Position numbers and translations under genes: made by a program
From: Steinernema hermaphroditum
Lineage: Eukaryota > Nematoda > Chromadorea > Rhabditida > Steinernematidae
Direction: 5' to 3'
Length of the DNA stretch: 64,000 bases
NCBI GenBank assembly: GCA_030435675.1
Contig: CM059621.1
Span: 9,796,001 to 9,860,000 of the forward strand
The notes under the pieces: generated by a model
The model's input: only the letters and a program-made list of their open reading frames with translations
Databases searched by the model: none
Told to the model about the DNA's origin: nothing
In this document: piece by piece, positions 1 through 13,060 of the stretch
Position numbering within the stretch: position 1 is the stretch's first letter
Layout of the letters: every line of letters begins with the position of its first letter

Positions 1-2137
1 AAATGCAGAACAGACTTCGCGAGGCAGATGTCCCCGCACAGTTTGACTTCAGTTCCATCCACAAACACCTCAACGTTGTCGGTGTTTCCATCAATGAACT
101 TCACGTTAACGTTGGCCGTCTTCCGAGAATCGGACCCGTTTTTAGGACTTCCAACCACGAAGGAATAGTCCTTGAGAAGCGGATCTGAAATCATAATTGT
201 AGCAGATAAAAAAAAATAAAAACCAACCAATGCAAGCTGCTTTGCGCTGGTTCGTGAACATTTGAGCTCGGGCGATCTTAAGTGCCTGCAGCGCTGCGGT
301 GAGAGCGACAAGAGTGCGCTCCTCATTCCCGTTCAAGGATGCGCCCTCGAATCCCTGGGGATAGGTTTCAGGGAGGTACTTGGTCGTAATGTTGCCTGAA
401 CGGAAGCGTTCTTCCTCCACGATATCGCGCAGGAGAGGAATATTATTTGTGACTCCGCGAATAACGTAGTTGTCCAAGGCATCGCGCATACGATCCAAAG
501 CGACTTGTCTGTTAGGACCATGAGATACAAGCTGAATATGTACGAGTTGTAATAAGAAACCTGAGGCTTGCTGAAATACCTTGCAAATCAGAGGGTCGTA
601 GTAGATAGAGATTTCGGAGCCTTCACGAATACCAGAATCACACCGGATGCCTTCCACTCGGTCAACGGGTTCCTCATACTTGGTTAGACGTCCAACAGAT
701 GGTAAACCAAACCCTTTGTAGGGGTCCTAAAGACAGCAAAGTGTATCCGTTGTCAACAACCTTCACAAACCTCAGCATAAACACGACTTTCGAAAGACCA
801 GCCATTGATTCCAATGTCGGACTGTTTGATGTTAAGCTGATGTCCATAAGCCACACGAATCATTTGCTGGACGATGTCGATGTTGGTGATTTCCTCAGTG
901 ATCGGATGCTCTACTTGAAGACGAGTATTCATTTCAAGGAAGTAGAAGTTCTTCTTGGAGTCAACCAAGAACTCGACGGTTCCGGCAGAATCGTAACCGA
1001 CGGCCTTCGCCAGTTGAACTGCTTGTTCACCCATCCTGCGGCGCATGTCGGGGTCAACGAATGACGACGGGGCCTCTTCAATAACCTTCTGATTTCTTCG
1101 CTGGATAGAGCATTCACGCTCATTCAGCCAGAGAGCATTTCCATGTTTGTCGCAGAGCACCTGCATCTCGATGTGGCGAGGATTATCGATGAACTTTTCG
1201 ACAAGCATACGATCGTCACCGAACGAAGAAGCAGCTTCCTGCTTAGACAACCTACAAATTTACGGATGCCGTATCATTTCAGAGTGACCGTTAAATTACC
1301 GGAATCCGTCTCGGGCCTCCTTATCATTCCAGGCAATTCGCATTCCCTTTCCACCACCACCAGCTGAAGCCTTAATCATAACAGGGTAGCCAATATCGTT
1401 AGCAACCTTCACGCACTGATCTTCATCCTGAATTGACATATGTTGGTTACATAAAGTGGCTAAAACGACTTACCGCGATTTCTCCGTCGTAACCAGGAAT
1501 CATGTTAACTCGGGCTTCACCAGCAATTCGTTTGGAATGAATCTTGTCACCCATGTCCAGAATAGCCTTGGAGTTGGGGCCAATGAAAGTTGCACCAGCA
1601 GCAGTCAATTTTGCAGCGAAGTCCGTATTTTCCGAAAGGAATCCATAGCCGGGATGAACCGCTTGTGCGCCAGTTTGCTTAACAGCGTCCAAAATGCGAT
1701 CGGCCCTGAGGTAGGATTCACTGGTCGGAGCCGGACCAACGCATACAGCTTCATCAGCCATCTTCACATGAAGCGCATTGCTATCCACATCCGAGTGCAC
1801 AGCAACGGTTTTAATTCCCATGGCTCGGGCGGTTTTCATTACACGGCAAGCAATCTCTCCTAAACACCAGCAGTTTATTCACAAGGTTCCGAATTTCTGC
1901 TTGCCTCGGTTGGCGATGAGGATCTTGTTGAACTTCGGTTCATTGTAGTCGATCGGATCAAGGGTGTAAATCGAACGATCTCCGACACGGGGATCTCTTA
2001 AACGAGATAAACTCAAAATAGCAATTAAACTGAAACACTTACTTGACCGAAGCTGAGGTGGAAGCCCAGCGAGATCGGAATGCGCAAAGCGCAATACCTT
2101 GGGGATGAAAGGACTGCTTGAACGAAATGAGTCGCAT
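1..2137 (-). CDS. pcca-1: Propionyl-CoA carboxylase alpha subunit, mitochondrial (3' end outside window)
   Basis: Biotin-dependent carboxylase subunit that carboxylates its biotin for conversion of propionyl-CoA to methylmalonyl-CoA in the mitochondrial matrix. At least six exons read leftwards. The chosen ATG (2135-2137) lies 2 nt after a TTCTTCAG acceptor and starts a basic, Ser/Arg-rich leader ([10 protein letters not shown]...) that looks like a mitochondrial targeting peptide. The biotin carboxylase part follows: NKILIANRG, then [10 protein letters not shown], the ATP-grasp glycine loop [16 protein letters not shown] (about 1320-1420), then [10 protein letters not shown] and the catalytic-region ESRVYAE (770-1250). 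The segment ending at position 1 is the linker before the biotinyl domain, which is not in the window. Acetyl- or methylcrotonyl-CoA carboxylase is less likely because the N-terminus and linker look PCCA-like. No lesion seen. Confidence 0.93.
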
Positions 2138-3332
2138 TCCTGAAGAAGAGAAGTTCCTAGTGAAGAGCTAAGGGTAAAAGATACGTGCGAAAGAAAAACT
2201 TTCTCCTCAGAGAGTACACGAAACGGCCCAACTGGCAACAAGCGAGGAAAGGTCCACAAAGTGGAGAACAGGCGCGCTGTCAAAGGGTTCAGCGCGAATT
2301 ACAACACGCCGTACTGATCGGCTCAATGGAAGATCAATAATCACGTAGCTTCTCCTAGAAAGACCGTCGAGACCAGACGAGTCGCGCAGACACAGACAGA
2401 CGTCCCGAACCGATCTCCGTTTCGACAAAACGACGGAGCGCGAGTTGTCGCGCGACGCAAGAATCCGAGGCGAAGGAACCGACTGCGGTGCCGCCGCACC
2501 ACGTTGTCTTCCTTCTCGCACTCCCCTTGCTCGATAAACTGCATTAGCTGCGTTCACACTCCGCGTCCGTTTTGACGCGCGATTTTTGCGTGCGTTTTTT
2601 TCCATATCGAGCGTCTAGACGCGCGGACGCAGAGGGCGAGTATGAACGCGCGTGCGTTTTTTTGGACGCGCGTCCGAAAAAACGCACGCGCGGCAAAACG
2701 CACGCGGAGTGTGAACGCAGCTATTGAGCACCCATCTACCGAGGTACACAATTTTCACCATTGCCAGGCCAATCTGAAACCCGTCCTTCAGCTGGCACCT
2801 GACTTCTCCTTTTCTCGTTTTCTAACATAGCAGGTACCGCATCTTCGTTTCTATTTTCGACGTAAACGCTAAGATAACAAAATGTTTTTGCGAAGATCAA
2901 TAATCACATCTGCCCTGCTGAGAACAGCGCGATGTACACAAACACTTCCTGCGACGGTCAACTCGAACCGTCTGCAATCAACCATTATCGAATCGTTAGA
3001 GGTGCTCCCGGCGGCAACGCAGAGTGTGTGTGCACGTGGTTCACAAATCGGGTGCAACAAGAGGCGCGCGATGGAAGGAAACGAGAGAGCGAAAGAAAGT
3101 GAGTGGTGACGAAAACAAGATTTTCGGGGGTAGAGACACTGAGGAACCCGAAGAGCCTACAGAAAATGACGAATGGAAGTTACGGAAGTTGAATGTGTGG
3201 TCTTAGCAGGCTTCTGGTATTCGTTGGTTCCTTGAGCATTCCAAGGAAATTTCGCCCACATCGGAATTCCCACCGAAAAGAGGATACTGTAGAATCTTTA
3301 TTCGAGAACTCTTTCACACAGTCTCCTCCGCC
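2138..3332. other. Intergenic region between HMG-CoA lyase and PCCA
   Basis: About 1.2 kb separating two minus-strand genes. It probably holds the PCCA promoter and the HMG-CoA lyase 3' UTR. The only structure I recognise is the palindromic element at 2547-2721. Short open frames here show no family resemblance and lack splice or start context. Confidence 0.6.
2547..2721. mobile_element. Palindromic MITE upstream of PCCA
   Basis: A 175-bp element with nearly perfect terminal inverted repeats starting GCTGCGTTCACACTCCGCGT, mirrored at the right end, and flanked on both sides by TA (2545-2546 and 2722-2723). ATT as a 3-bp duplication is an alternative reading. The interior is a run of alternating GCGCG-rich and poly-T/poly-A blocks able to fold into a long hairpin. 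Non-coding. Tc1/mariner-type or PIF/Harbinger-type mobilisation are both possible. Confidence 0.75.
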
Positions 3333-4612
3333 CTATTTCGTCTTGGCCTTCTTCGTTAGAAGGGCGTTGGAGCACCGCGAAACGTTGGCGCGGCCCATGT
3401 TCTCGCAGATCCACTCGCCGGTCTCCACCAGTGTCTCCAGATCGATCCCGGTGTCGAAGCCCATGTCGTGGAGCATGTAGACGAGGTCCTCCGAGGCGAG
3501 ATTCCCCGTGGCGCCCTTCGCGTAAGGACAGCCACCCAGCCCGGCGACACTGCTGTCCGCCACACGGATTCCCTTCTGAAATGGAGGCCGAAGTGACGGA
3601 GCCGCCAGAAGGACTCACCTCGACGGAGACGAGCACGTTGGCCAGGGCCTGACCGTAGGTGTCGTGGAAGTGGACGGCGAACTTCTCGGCTGGCGCCACG
3701 CGCAGCACCTCGTCCAGCATCTTGGCCACGCTGGCGGCACTTCCGACGCCGATCGTGTCCCCGAGACTCACTAAAGACGCCACCGTTAGGCCCGCTCCCC
3801 ACACCGAAGCGAACCTTCGTAGCATCCCATGGAGAGGAGCGCCTCGCAGAGGGCGGCCACCTTCGCCGGATCCGTTCTTCCGTCATAGGGGCACGCGATG
3901 ACTACGGAGGTGTACCCGCGCACCCTGAGGCCGTGCTTCAGCGCCTCCGAGGCCACTTCGCCGAGCCTCTGGAGACTTTTCTCAATCGAGCAGTTCGTGT
4001 TCTTCCTCAAGATCCCGTTGTTTTCTGCAGAGAAATGGCGCTTACTTGGAGAATCCCTCCGAAGCGGCGGCGAAGACGGCGATTTCCTCGACGTTCTTGT
4101 TTTTCAACTAAAGAACATCTCCAGAGACCACTTTCCGCGCCTCTTCCCACAAGATTACCACGTTCTTCATCCCGGTCATGTTGGGAACGAGCACGGGGTA
4201 TGAGACTCCTGGAAGGCGATCGATTCCGTTGATGACCACGTCGTTGTCTTTCATCTGAACACTCGTGAGGTCGAGGGACGGAGGGACGGCGAACCTGAGG
4301 GACCCACTTCGGGGACACGTAGCTGGCGCACTCGACGACTTTGAGGCCGCTCTGGCCGAGGCGGTTGATCAACTCGATCTTCTGCTCCGTGGGCACGAAG
4401 TTCTAGAAAGGAGTTAGACGAAGCACGAGTGGGGCCACCTTTTCGTTCTGCAAGCCGTCGCGGGGTCCCACTTCGACGACTTTGAATTCGCGGCCGCTTC
4501 CCTGCGACTGCTGAAAGAGGCGCCTAGAGGACATCATCGGACCTTCTGTACTCACTAGGGCCCGAGCACCAGTGACTCGCGAGATTTGAGGTCGGAGGCT
4601 CCGAAGCAGCAT
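3333..4612 (-). CDS. Hydroxymethylglutaryl-CoA lyase, mitochondrial
   Basis: Cleaves HMG-CoA to acetyl-CoA and acetoacetate in leucine breakdown and ketogenesis. About six exons. The ATG (4610-4612) lies 9 nt after a TTTCAG acceptor and opens a basic leader. Then come the N-terminal DRE-TIM barrel signature EVGPRDGLQNE (about 4450), the segment VECASYVSPKWVPQ (about 4300), PVLVPNMTGMK (about 4190), ACPYDGRTDP (about 3870), the metal-binding FHDTYGQALANVLVSVE (about 3640), and the HMGCL active-site loop GLGGCPYAKGATGN (about 3520) with its catalytic cysteine. It ends NALLTKKAKTK. All expected segments are present, so I read it as intact. It shares strand with PCCA but 1.2 kb apart, too far for a typical nematode operon. 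Confidence 0.95.
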
Positions 4613-5958
<1,346 letters not shown>

Positions 5959-7502
5959 ATCTCTCGTCGTTGGTTATTGTTATCGATTGTTCATTCAAGA
6001 TAAATCGTTTGTTATTTTAGTAAACGCGGCTACGCGCGATTTCGCACGCTCTAGCTACTGTGGGCGGTAGTAGCTGAACTTGAACTGCCTGTGTGGCTCA
6101 TTGCGAACGTTCTCTGTTTGTAAGCGGGCAGTGTCAAGTTCGGCGGTCCTTATTTTGTCTGGGTGCTTTCCTTGTGGTCACGGAAAAACACACACACACA
6201 GACCAACGGTCCCGTTAGTTCTCCGTTAATATATTTTATTTACTAGCCTGGTGCGCTGCGCGACAGGTTAACATCGGTCGAAGTTGTCGAAAAGTGAAAA
6301 GCAACTGCGCAACAGGTCCACGCTCGCTTCGCTCGCTCGCCCGCAAGTTGCTCCCCTGCCACACAGGCAAATCGCGTCTAGACCCGTGGCATCGCTTTCG
6401 CAATCCACGAACTTCCTCACCGAAAATCGCACCAAAACTTCTTTCGTTGATTTCTCTGCGAGGAATTCGAATTTCCAAAATCCCAAAGTGTGCGGAATTT
6501 AACGGGCTTTCTTTTGATACCAAGCTTGCGCAGAACAAACGCGAATCCACAGATCCTTAGGCTTTTTATTGAAGGCCGTTTTTTTCGGAAAATATTTTTT
6601 TTCTTTTTTTCTGAATTTTTTCTCGAAAATCTGTTCGATAGAATTTGTGGAGCTTTCGACGCTCTACAACATGCGCTAAAAAAAAAAAAACTTATCCTGC
6701 AAAATTTTTTCCTGCAAAAATTTTTTATTTTTGATTGATTTTGCCTAAAAAGGGCCATATCTCGGGCTCCTTACACGACATCGAAAAAATTTTTTACTAA
6801 AAAAAAATTGCGCCCCTAAGGATTATCCATACAAATTTTTACCAAAAACTCACAATACCACACCCCCCAAACGACCCCTCAAAGTGTGACAAAAATTTCC
6901 AAGCACACAACTATATCAGCGGGATATTTATTTATTTAATAAATTCTGACACGAATAAAGAAGAACATCTAGGCCGTCCTACACCAAAAGATAACGACTG
7001 TCAAAGAGTTCAAGAATTTCTACCTGCAGTGGAAAAGAGAAAACCAGGTTGGTTTCGGGTGGGATTTGGGCTTCCATACGGCCAAAATGTCCAAAGTCGA
7101 ACAGCCTGAACTGTATCATCGTGCAGAACAGTATCGTTACAAGCGGTACAGCGAAAGTCAGAAAAAGCCTATCCTCCACAAGATTCAATCCTATCCACTT
7201 CTTCTTTGTGAGTCCGACCGTTCGAAATTTCAAACAGGTGGGACCGAACATAGTACATTTTCAAAGGTGTTGAAAGTGTTGGTCTTGACACGATTTCTCT
7301 CCGATACGGTACTGGTTTTGGGGCTGGACAAAGTCGGCTGCTCGGAATCTTACAAGAATCCTTCGGAGCCTCGTTGCTTGTTAGGAGCGGTTGTGTTTTA
7401 GGCCACGTTTAGAATTTCACTATTAAACACGTGGATCTGTAGGCATCGCGTCTTTAGCCCTACCTGTCGTTGTTATCAAATCCGCCTTCTTCAGGGTACA
7501 AC
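5959..7502. other. Intergenic, AT-rich in its middle
   Basis: The gap between RPL11 and RPL3. It starts with a short (CA)n tract near 6190. Between about 6560 and 6960 it is rich in poly-T and poly-A runs. A short open frame at 7087-7260 has no recognisable family or codon bias. The last bases (CTTCTTCAG then GGTACAAC before ATG) are the trans-splice acceptor of RPL3. I see no RNA gene here. Confidence 0.5.
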
Positions 7503-9320
7503 ATGTCTCACAGAAAATTTTCTGCCCCCCGCCATGGTTCCATGGCTTTCGCGCCCCGCAAGCGCGCCCGCCGCTTCCGCGGTAAGGTCAAGACCTTCCC
7601 CAAGGATGATGCCAGCAAGCCCGTCCATCTCACCGCCTTCATCGGATTCAAGGCTGGTATGACCCACATCCTCCGCGATGTCGACAAGCCCGGAAGCAAG
7701 CTGAACAAGAAGGAGGTTGTCGAGGCCGTCACCGTCTTTGAGGCCCCTGCCATGGTCGTCGTCGGTGTTGTTGGATACATCGAGACCCCCAAGGGACTCC
7801 GTGCCTTCAAGACGGTCTTCGCTGAGCATCTTAGCGACGACTGCCGCCGCCGTTTCTACAAGAACTGGTATGTTCCATTTTATGTCTTATTTGTCGTTGG
7901 AACGTGTGTTACTCATACCCTTGCAGTGCTGCTATGGCACTTGCGCTTTCATATACCCTCCTCTGTGGCATTATGTCCATACGAGTGGTGTTTGAAGGGT
8001 TTCTGATAGCCTTCCGCTGTCCTCGTGACATGAAGGAAATGAATTCGATGGGCTATCGGAAAGTGACTCTCGAAAACGAGATCATTTCATCCGCCGTCCA
8101 TCAGTGAATTCTCTATGCAGGTACAAGAGCAAGAGAAAGGCCTTCACCAAGAGCTCCAAGAAGTGGCAGGATGAGGATGGAAAGAAGTCCATCGAGGAGG
8201 ACCTCAACAAGATCAAGAAGTACTGCTCGATCGTCCGCGTCATCGCCCACACTCAGGCGAGCAGTTCGATCTCTATTGCTGTTTTTAATTCGGAGTACTT
8301 TTAGATGCGCGTCATGCGCCACCGCCAGCGCAAGGCCCATATCATGGAGATCCAGGTCAACGGTGGCACCGTTGCCGAGAAGGTCGAGTGGGCCCGCGAG
8401 CACTTCGAGAAGCAGATCCCCGTTGACAACGTCTTCGCTCAGGATGAGATGATCGACACCATCGGTGTTACCAAGGGTCACGGATTCAAGGGTGTCACGA
8501 GTCGTTGGCACACCAAGAAGCTTCCTCGCAAGACTCACAAGGGTCTCCGCAAGGTAAGAATGCTGCTATGACACGGCAAGAGGCAATGATGAGATTGTAA
8601 ATGAAAGTAGTGGACATAATTGTCTTGACGAGAATTCTTAACTCTGAGCCTCTGTAGTGATAGAAATTGTGTGGAATTGTCTCTATTCAGTCGTTCAGGT
8701 CGCCTGTATCGGAGCATGGCATCCGTCCCGCGTCCAGTTCACCGTTGCTCGTGCTGGTCAGAAGGGTTTCCACCACCGCACCGAAATGAACAAGAAGGTG
8801 TACCGCATCGGAAAGTCGTGCCTGACCCCCGAAGGCAAGAACAATGGATCCACTGAGTACGATATCAGTGAGAAGACCATCAACCCCATGGTGAGTGGTT
8901 TTTTCTATCTCATTTCGAATAGTGCGATGAGGAGATTGTCTGCAATTCTGACTTACATGAGGATTGTATAACGTTCTGAGCATTCATAAATCATAACGAA
9001 ATTGAATGTTTTCGTGAGTACAAATCTAACTCCTTTGTCTTCAGGGTGGTTTCCCCCACTACGGAATGGTCAACCAAGACTTCGTCATGATCCGTGGTGC
9101 CTGCGTTGGACCCAAGGGACGCCCCGTTACCCTCCGCAAGTCGCTTATCACCCAGACCAAGCGCTTCGCCTTCGAGAAGATCAATCTCAAGTGGATCGAC
9201 ACCAGTTCCAAGTACGGACACGGACGTTTCCAGAGCAGTGCCGAAAAGAAGGCCTTCATGGGAAAACTCAAGAAGGACTTCATCACGGAGGAAGAGGCCA
9301 AGCTCGCTACCGCCAAATAA
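7503..9320 (+). CDS. rpl-3: 60S ribosomal protein L3 (uL3)
   Basis: Core large-subunit protein reaching towards the peptidyl-transferase centre. Five exons: 7503-7867, 8121-8256, 8305-8553, 8699-8890, 9045-9320. It starts [16 protein letters not shown] and contains [37 protein letters not shown], the conserved [13 protein letters not shown] loop, [16 protein letters not shown] (across a junction), [13 protein letters not shown] and [13 protein letters not shown]. The total of about 400 residues is normal. The second intron begins with GC rather than GT (CAG then GCGAGC at 8257) and ends TTTTAG; the family alignment requires this junction. A TTCTTCAG acceptor sits 8 nt before the ATG. Confidence 0.97.
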
Positions 9321-10128
9321 AAACCCTATTTGTTTTGTTGTTGCTGACATAAATGTTGTTACTGTAACTTCTCTTGTTGTCTTCTGGTGTGTGTTCAAGT
9401 TGGTCCGACTTCTCTGGGTTTTATTGCTGCTTGATGTGGACATCTGGTGAATGTTTCAATGAGATGGTCTTCTTCTAGTGCGTTTCTCGTGGCGGCGGCT
9501 GATCAGCGTGTTCCTGGACGAATGTACGAGTTTTACAAATTTTGATTCGAAGAGTTTATAGAAATCGTATTTCTGTACGGTTTCGGTTGGTTGCGGAATG
9601 TGGGAAGTGTGATGTATTCTGGGTTCTCAGCGTCGTGCGGCCTACCGTAGCCGCGTGCTCAGCGCTATCAGTTCGAAATCGCGCGATGTTTCGACGCGAT
9701 GTGTCGCCGTCGGACGGAAGTTGGTCGTTGACCGAGTAAATTTGAATTACAAGCACCGGAACAGATCGCTTCCCCTCCGCGAGGAAATATCGATCCGTTC
9801 TTCGAATCCGACTATCTGCTCCAACTCCTGAAGCACTTGCTCATGTTCGGAGTCACCTGAACCCCATGGATCTGCTCTCCGCGTGCTCTGGAAGATGCTC
9901 AGGACACCTCCAGGGGATTCTCACCTAAAGGTGGCCGCGCCTTTTAACTTTGCTCCTGGGGCGAGAGTCAGTTTATGTAAATCGATCGAAGAACCAATCA
10001 CTTTTCACTGGTTTTTGGTCTTTTGCCGTGACACCGCGACGCTAATTCTCTCTCTTGAAATAGCGTTGCGAGTCGACTCCCGTTCGATTCAGACGCGAGT
10101 TTCCCTCTTGTGTCCCCTCGTTCTGAAT
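9321..10128. other. Intergenic RPL3 / V-ATPase subunit H
   Basis: Contains the RPL3 3' UTR and the upstream region of the V-ATPase gene. A possible trans-splice acceptor (CGATTCAG) lies about 35 nt before the V-ATPase ATG. No repeats or other genes recognised. Confidence 0.45.
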
Positions 10129-11824
10129 ATGGGTATGATTGAAGAAGCGCCGATGGAAGCCGAAGTCCCTGCGCACGCGATCGCGCCCGTCGACATGATC
10201 AACGCCACCTCGAAGCTGCAGCTTGAGGCGGCCGAGGTGCGCAGCAACAAGCCGAACTGGATGTCCTACCAGAAGAGCCAGCTGATCCAGCAGGAGGACT
10301 ACAACTTCATCGTTGCCTACGAGAACGCGCGCTCGAAAGCCGAGAGGGACGATGTCATCGCCCGCGACCCCGCACAGACGGCCCGCTCCATCATCTCCCT
10401 CGTCACCACCGTCGCCAAGGACCAGAACATCCGCTACGTCCTCACCCTCTTCGACGATCTGCTCCAGGTTTGCCTCTCTCTTTGCTCCGTGTCATCTCCC
10501 TTTCAGGAGGACAAGTCCCGAGTCGATATCTTCCACTCATACGCCGCCAAGCAGAAAACGACCATCTGGTCCGGATTCCTCGCCATTCTCCAGCGCCAAG
10601 ACAGCTTCATCATCAACCAGGTTAGTCCACTTCCATAACTGTCACGCTGTGTGTCTTTAGATGTCTTCTATCTTCGCCAAGCTGGCGTGCTACGGCACTA
10701 CCCTTATGCACGGTGAAGATCTGAAGTACTACTTCGCTTTCCTCAAGGACGAACTTAAATCTCCGGTGAGTAGTTCTGAGGCGAGCTTCTGGACTCCGAT
10801 TTCGGTTTCAGTCGAACGAGTACATGAACACCTCGGCCCGCTGCCTCCAGATGATGCTCCGAATCGAGGAGTACCGCAGCGCCTTCGTGGAGCAGGACGG
10901 AATCGCCTCGTTGGTCAACACTCTCGAAGGAAAGACCAACTTCCAGCTCCAGTACCAGCTTATCTTCGCTCTGTGGTGCATCACCTTCAACGGAGCGAAC
11001 GCCGCTAAGCTCGTCAACGGACGCGTCATCCATGTCCTCGGCGACATCCTCTCCGAGTGCTCTAAGGAGAAGGTGAGAGAGGACTGGTTTTGCTCCGTCA
11101 CCCTGGCTGTTCAGGTTGTTCGTATCATTCTCACCACTTTCCGCAACATCCTCGAGAAGTCCGATGATCGCGAGCTGGTGCGCGTCGCCGCCCTCCAGAT
11201 GGTGCAGTGCAAGACCCTGAAGGCTCTGGAACTGATGGATGCCAAGAAGTTCGACGACCCTGACATGCAGGACGACAGCGAGTACCTCTCGGAGCAGCTA
11301 CACCTCAGCGTCCAGGACCTGAGCTCCTTCGACGAGTACGTCACCGAGCTCCAGTCCGGCCGTCTCCACTGGAGCCCGGTGCACAAGTCCGACAAGTTCT
11401 GGAAAGAGAACGCCCATCGTTTCAACGAGAATCGCTTCGAGCTTGTGAAGTTAGCAGTCGCGTCCACCCCGATTCCATTCACAATCTTTCAGAAAACTTA
11501 TACAGTTCCTCGAAACCGACAACTCGGACAAGCTGGTGCTTTGCGTCGCCGCCCACGACATCGGAGAGTACGTTCGGCACTACCCTCGCGGCAAAACGTC
11601 AGTTTTCGACGAGTTTCAGTTTTTATTTCCAGGAGCAAATGCTCTGCTGTTTCAGTGTGATAGAGCAGTTCCAAGGAAAGCAAGCCGTGATGCGGCTCCT
11701 CTCGGACGAAGACCCGAACGTCAGATACCACGCGCTTCTCGCCGTCCAGAAACTGATGGTTCACAACTGGGAGTACCTTGGAAAACAGCTCGGAGACGAA
11801 CCCGAAGCTGTTGCCGCCAAATAA
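10129..11824 (+). CDS. vha-15: V-type H+-ATPase subunit H
   Basis: Regulatory subunit of the V1 sector that couples V1 to V0 and restrains ATP hydrolysis in free V1. Seven exons: 10129-10467, 10507-10620, 10661-10765, 10812-11072, 11115-11449, 11493-11597, 11656-11824. Family landmarks are [71 protein letters not shown], and the C-terminal armadillo-like part [22 protein letters not shown] followed by [20 protein letters not shown] and [19 protein letters not shown]. The total of about 470 residues is normal. The symbol follows the C. elegans name for this subunit; a paralogue (vha-19-like) cannot be excluded by eye. Confidence 0.92.
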
Positions 11825-12131
11825 AGATGCCCTCCCCTCGCCCCGACTAAATAAGTTATGAATAGCAAACATTTCGAGAGCTCCGCTGATCAATTACCTA
11901 GTTCTATCGCTGTTCATGTTTTATCATGTTCATTCATCGCTCCTTTCGTAGATTCTAATCTGTCTGTGATGCAGATGGCCTCTCCACCCTTGCTCTGAGT
12001 GTATCATACTTGTTACTGTAAGTTGTATTATAAATAACACAATTCACTTATTGCAAAGATTTTTATTGTAATTAACATGCTCGAATAGGATATACAAGTT
12101 GGTTTACGAATGTCGCCTTCTGACAGATCAC
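11825..12131. other. 3' flank of V-ATPase subunit H and LINE-like fragment
   Basis: The V-ATPase 3' UTR, then from about 12088 a short plus-strand open frame (YKLVYECRLLTDH) that runs into the target site of the next element and continues on its far side. Confidence 0.35.
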
Positions 12132-12140
12132 ACTGAGCCC

Positions 12141-12872
12141 AGGGGTGGGCAAGGGGTGGGCCGATTGTGGTCCCGCAACGAAATCCCTGAATTCGCAATG
12201 TACCGCGACGGTCGCGTGAGAGCGGAGTTAAAGAGCGCTTATGGTTTTTTCTGTAGGCCATCACTTCCTCTAACAGATGGTGTGTAAAAACAGCCTAAGC
12301 ACATTGCTCATTCTGGCCTAAATGGGCCATCTTTATCACAAGTCACGATGGTCCCGCAGCGATGTCCCTGAGTGAGTGTAAAATACGGTGAATTTGTGGG
12401 CAGTTTACAGTTAAAATGGCCAGTTTACCCCTTTTTTCTCGGCTCGGGCAGGGATAAAGGGGTCTAATCGATAGTACGTGGTTTGATAAACCATCATATT
12501 GCAAAACATAAGGCAAAATGACGATTTTTCCACAAAAGTCAGCCTCTTAGGCCAAAAACAGCAATGAAACATAGTAATTTTGATGCACTGCTGCATAGAG
12601 CTAGGCGAGCTCTATCGATTAGACCCTACTTTACTCCCCCCCCCCGGCCAAGGAAAACGGGGTAAACAGGTGATTATATGCATTTCTACCGCATTTACCT
12701 GCAATTGAGGGATATCGTTGCGGGACCACACGCTAAACCTCCTACTTCACTTCAATTTTTTGTCCCATACCTGTAATGAGGATCGCCTGTTTTTTTTGCG
12801 CCATCTTGTAGAGGAGGAAAATTCACTATAAGCCCACCTTTTTTGAAATAGGCCCACCCTTGCCCAGCACTG
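12141..12872. mobile_element. Mutator-like non-autonomous element, 9-bp TSD
   Basis: Flanked by a perfect 9-bp duplication ACTGAGCCC (12132-12140 and 12873-12881). The ends are related inverted repeats around GGGCAAGGGTGGGCC. A subterminal motif, TGGTCCCGCARCGA followed by TCCCTGA, occurs near 12168 and 12350 and inverted near 12710, giving repeated subterminal structure. No coding capacity seen. Duplication size and end structure point to a MULE-derived MITE of 732 bp. Confidence 0.8.
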
Positions 12873-12881
12873 ACTGAGCCC

Positions 12882-13060
12882 CAAGAAGAGACTTGTCTCT
12901 ACTGTGCAGACGAGACGGTTTCCCACGTTGTGGGAGACATACAGACACATCTCCCCGATCGGCTGTCTGTTTTCTCGTTGTATGAGTGGAAGTTGCCTCT
13001 TGTACTTAGGGTGCCCAAGTCGATTTGACATCTGTTGAATTTACTGGAAATTGAGGATAA
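12882..13060 (+). pseudogene. LINE-like C-terminal zinc-knuckle fragment (weak)
   Basis: If the element at 12141-12872 and one TSD copy are ignored, an open frame runs across the junction and includes CLYCADETVSH, a C-x2-C-x5-H pattern like the cysteine/histidine motif after the RT of some non-LTR elements. It ends at a stop near 13030. The evidence is one short motif, so identity is uncertain. Confidence 0.3.

Noticed and set aside
7049..7401. Plus-strand open frames upstream of RPL3
   Set aside because: No family resemblance, no codon bias and no consistent splice structure; more likely leader or intergenic sequence.
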